Assembly: GCA_963921425.1 (NCBI GenBank)
Contig: OY992835.1
Location: 1,922,001-1,986,000, forward strand
DNA length: 64,000 bases
Source: Dryas octopetala
Lineage: Eukaryota > Streptophyta > Magnoliopsida > Rosales > Rosaceae
Reading direction: 5' to 3'
Shown here: positions 62,651 through 64,000 of the stretch, one piece after another
Layout: each line of letters opens with the position of its first letter
How positions within the stretch are numbered: the first letter of the stretch is position 1
Translations under genes and position numbers: made by a program
Notes under the pieces: generated by a model
What the model was told of the DNA's origin: nothing
What the model saw: the letters and a program-made list of their open reading frames with translations, nothing else
Database searches by the model: none

Positions 62651-63744
62651 TTGACACATTCAATCTTGGAGGCAGTTGGAGACACCAAAGGCAAAGAGTA
62701 TGGGTGCCTATATATAGTGAATATATATAGGTCCACTAAACAAGATCAACAAATGAGATTCTTGTATGGAGTGAAACACCTATCAAACATGATCTCTTTA
62801 GTAGTAGTAGATTTGAAATTAGTCCTTAGACCTGAGACACCATCAACTGTCTTGTACGACTAATCGATGTGCTTTGGTAGTGCAATGCATGTGTATCGAG
62901 GTACAATGGGTGTATTGCTCGGTACAGTGAAAGAAAGCATGAAGGCATATGTGTGTATCAGTGAGATGACAGTTAGAACGGCTGAAGATTCAAAGAAGTG
63001 TGATGATAACATCAGTATGCGCAAAAGGTCTGGACACCTTAAGAAACTGAGAAATCATCAATGATAACTCGGAAGGAGTAATGCCAAGATACGAAATGTG
63101 GTCCACATAGAGCCATTAGTTGAAAGAACTATAATAAGTTCTGGATTATCGTAATCCAACATCTACTAGAGACAGATGAGTTGATCAAAGGAGAAGAACT
63201 TGATCAATAGAATGCTTAATTCAAAAGGGAATAAAAAGCATTGAAACACAAAGGCTGCTTCTGTATAATTGCTAAACAACCTAGAATTCATAGGAATTGA
63301 AAGTACTTAGTTCGACAAATTTCGATGTAAAGTACATTGCTTAATTCAAAATCGTTCGAAAAAAAGCACAAAAGCATAGATCGATATAAGTTGATTACTT
63401 TTTACATGGTAAGAAATGCATCTACAAGGAAAGTCGTTTGGTAATATGGTCTTAGAGAACCATATTTGTTCAGGTCATGTCGGTCTGGTTGGGAACTAGT
63501 GCAAGAATGACACTAGAGCCATGGACTAGAAGGTCTCATGATCCAAACAGAGTATATCGGAGAATATAAAAACTGTAGAAACAACGAAGCTTGCCTTCTT
63601 GTATCTCACATACAATTACATACAATTGTTTGCAAGACCGTATTAGCCAGAGTGCCTTGACACTAGGCTGAACATCTTTAAAAGAAAGATGAGTATAGGT
63701 AACATGGTTACGTGGTACGATTGAAATTAGTGCAAGTGAGAGAT
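62651..63744. other. Interior of the small LTR element
   Basis: No retroelement domain in any frame; short frames at 62648-63064 have no recognisable features. Possibly includes the rest of the 5' LTR. Confidence 0.45.
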
Positions 63745-64000
63745 TGTAGGACATGTGTGTCATAAGGCTAATCGTTGCCAACCTTAAGGACGACATTTCG
63801 AGTAGTCGCCCGTCGAGTAGACCCATTAAGACGGATAATACCTTAAAGCAATTTAAAATGAGAGTATAAGTGGAATATAGGTTTGTTATCAACCATACAT
63901 CTCCGTTGATAGTTCTTAAACGGTTCCTGATCGAAGGGATTGCTATCTAGGAAACAGTATATCCGAATGAGATCAGCATAGTTCTTTAGCCTACTCAAAT
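63745..64000 (+). repeat. 3' LTR of the small LTR element, cut by the window end
   Basis: Begins TGTAGGACATGTGTGTC; partner of 62388-62650, with visible divergence, so the insertion is not recent. Confidence 0.65.

Larger units (their letters stand above)
62388..64000 (+). mobile_element. Small non-autonomous LTR element, runs off the window
   Basis: Two direct repeats open with TGTAGGA and share CGTTGCC, GACATTTCG/ACATTTCGGG, GAGTAGACCCATTAAGACGG and GTTGATAGTTCTTAAAC: 62388 to at least 62650, and 63745 to the window end. The purine-rich GTGCAAGTGAGAGAT before the second copy fits a polypurine tract, so the second is the 3' LTR. Only about 0.7-1.1 kb lies between the LTRs, and no gag or pol is visible, so it needed proteins from elsewhere. 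It sits inside the reverse-transcriptase region of the gypsy remnant. Confidence 0.7.

Noticed and set aside
1-64000. tRNA, rRNA, snoRNA, microRNA or organelle insertions
   Set aside because: None was recognised by eye; the only tRNA-like strings are the retroelement primer sites. A tRNAscan or Infernal run would be decisive.

Overview
The window is nuclear DNA of a flowering plant, most likely a eudicot. Evidence: an intron-bearing alpha-expansin gene with canonical GT-AG splicing, a one-exon wall-acetylation gene, Ty1/copia and Ty3/gypsy retroelements primed by initiator tRNA-Met, plant-type Helitron, hAT, Mutator, Harbinger and CACTA-like DNA elements, and an AT-rich background. The proteins look rosid-like to me, but I would not name a genus from this sequence alone.

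Only two host genes are convincing, and they lie in one low-repeat island at about 40.7-50.8 kb. An AXY9-like (ALTERED XYLOGLUCAN 9) putative cell-wall O-acetylation protein is on the plus strand (41622-42701). It converges on an alpha-expansin of the EXPA13 type on the minus strand (exons 49608-50083 and 46296-46605, with a 3.0-kb intron). From memory, the same two genes are neighbours in Arabidopsis (At3g03210 and At3g03220), so this looks like an ancient conserved gene pair. Both products act on the wall: one in the Golgi on polysaccharide acetylation, one in the apoplast on wall loosening.

The rest is nested mobile DNA. 0.3-7.6 kb: a near-complete minus-strand Helitron with decayed Rep/helicase gene and both termini recognisable. 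7.6-12.2 kb: AT-rich sequence with repeated gene-like fragments, a second Helitron-like 5' end, a Tourist/Harbinger MITE with TTA duplications, and a Mutator-type foldback MITE with a 9-bp duplication. 13.7-18.4 kb: a young Ty1/copia element with 180-bp LTRs and a TCTTC duplication. 18.4-24.6 kb: old LTR-type repeats. 24.7-34.4 kb: an older Ty3/gypsy chromovirus-like element, minus strand. 34.4-39.3 kb: pieces of a second gypsy LTR family, a CACTA-type end and a gag scrap. 39.4-40.7 kb: the 3' end of a copia element.

Beyond the gene island, 50.8-52.1 kb is a hAT-type element with an 8-bp duplication. 52.2-53.6 kb is a Mutator-type foldback that carries a second foldback inserted in it; the arms of the inner one are gypsy-LTR sequence. 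53.8-64 kb is a plus-strand gypsy remnant, itself hit by a gypsy LTR (about 57.5-60.3 kb) and by a small non-autonomous LTR element that runs off the window end (62388-64000). I found no tRNA, rRNA or CRISPR and no clear new multigene system; the most unusual structure is the nested foldback built from LTR sequence.
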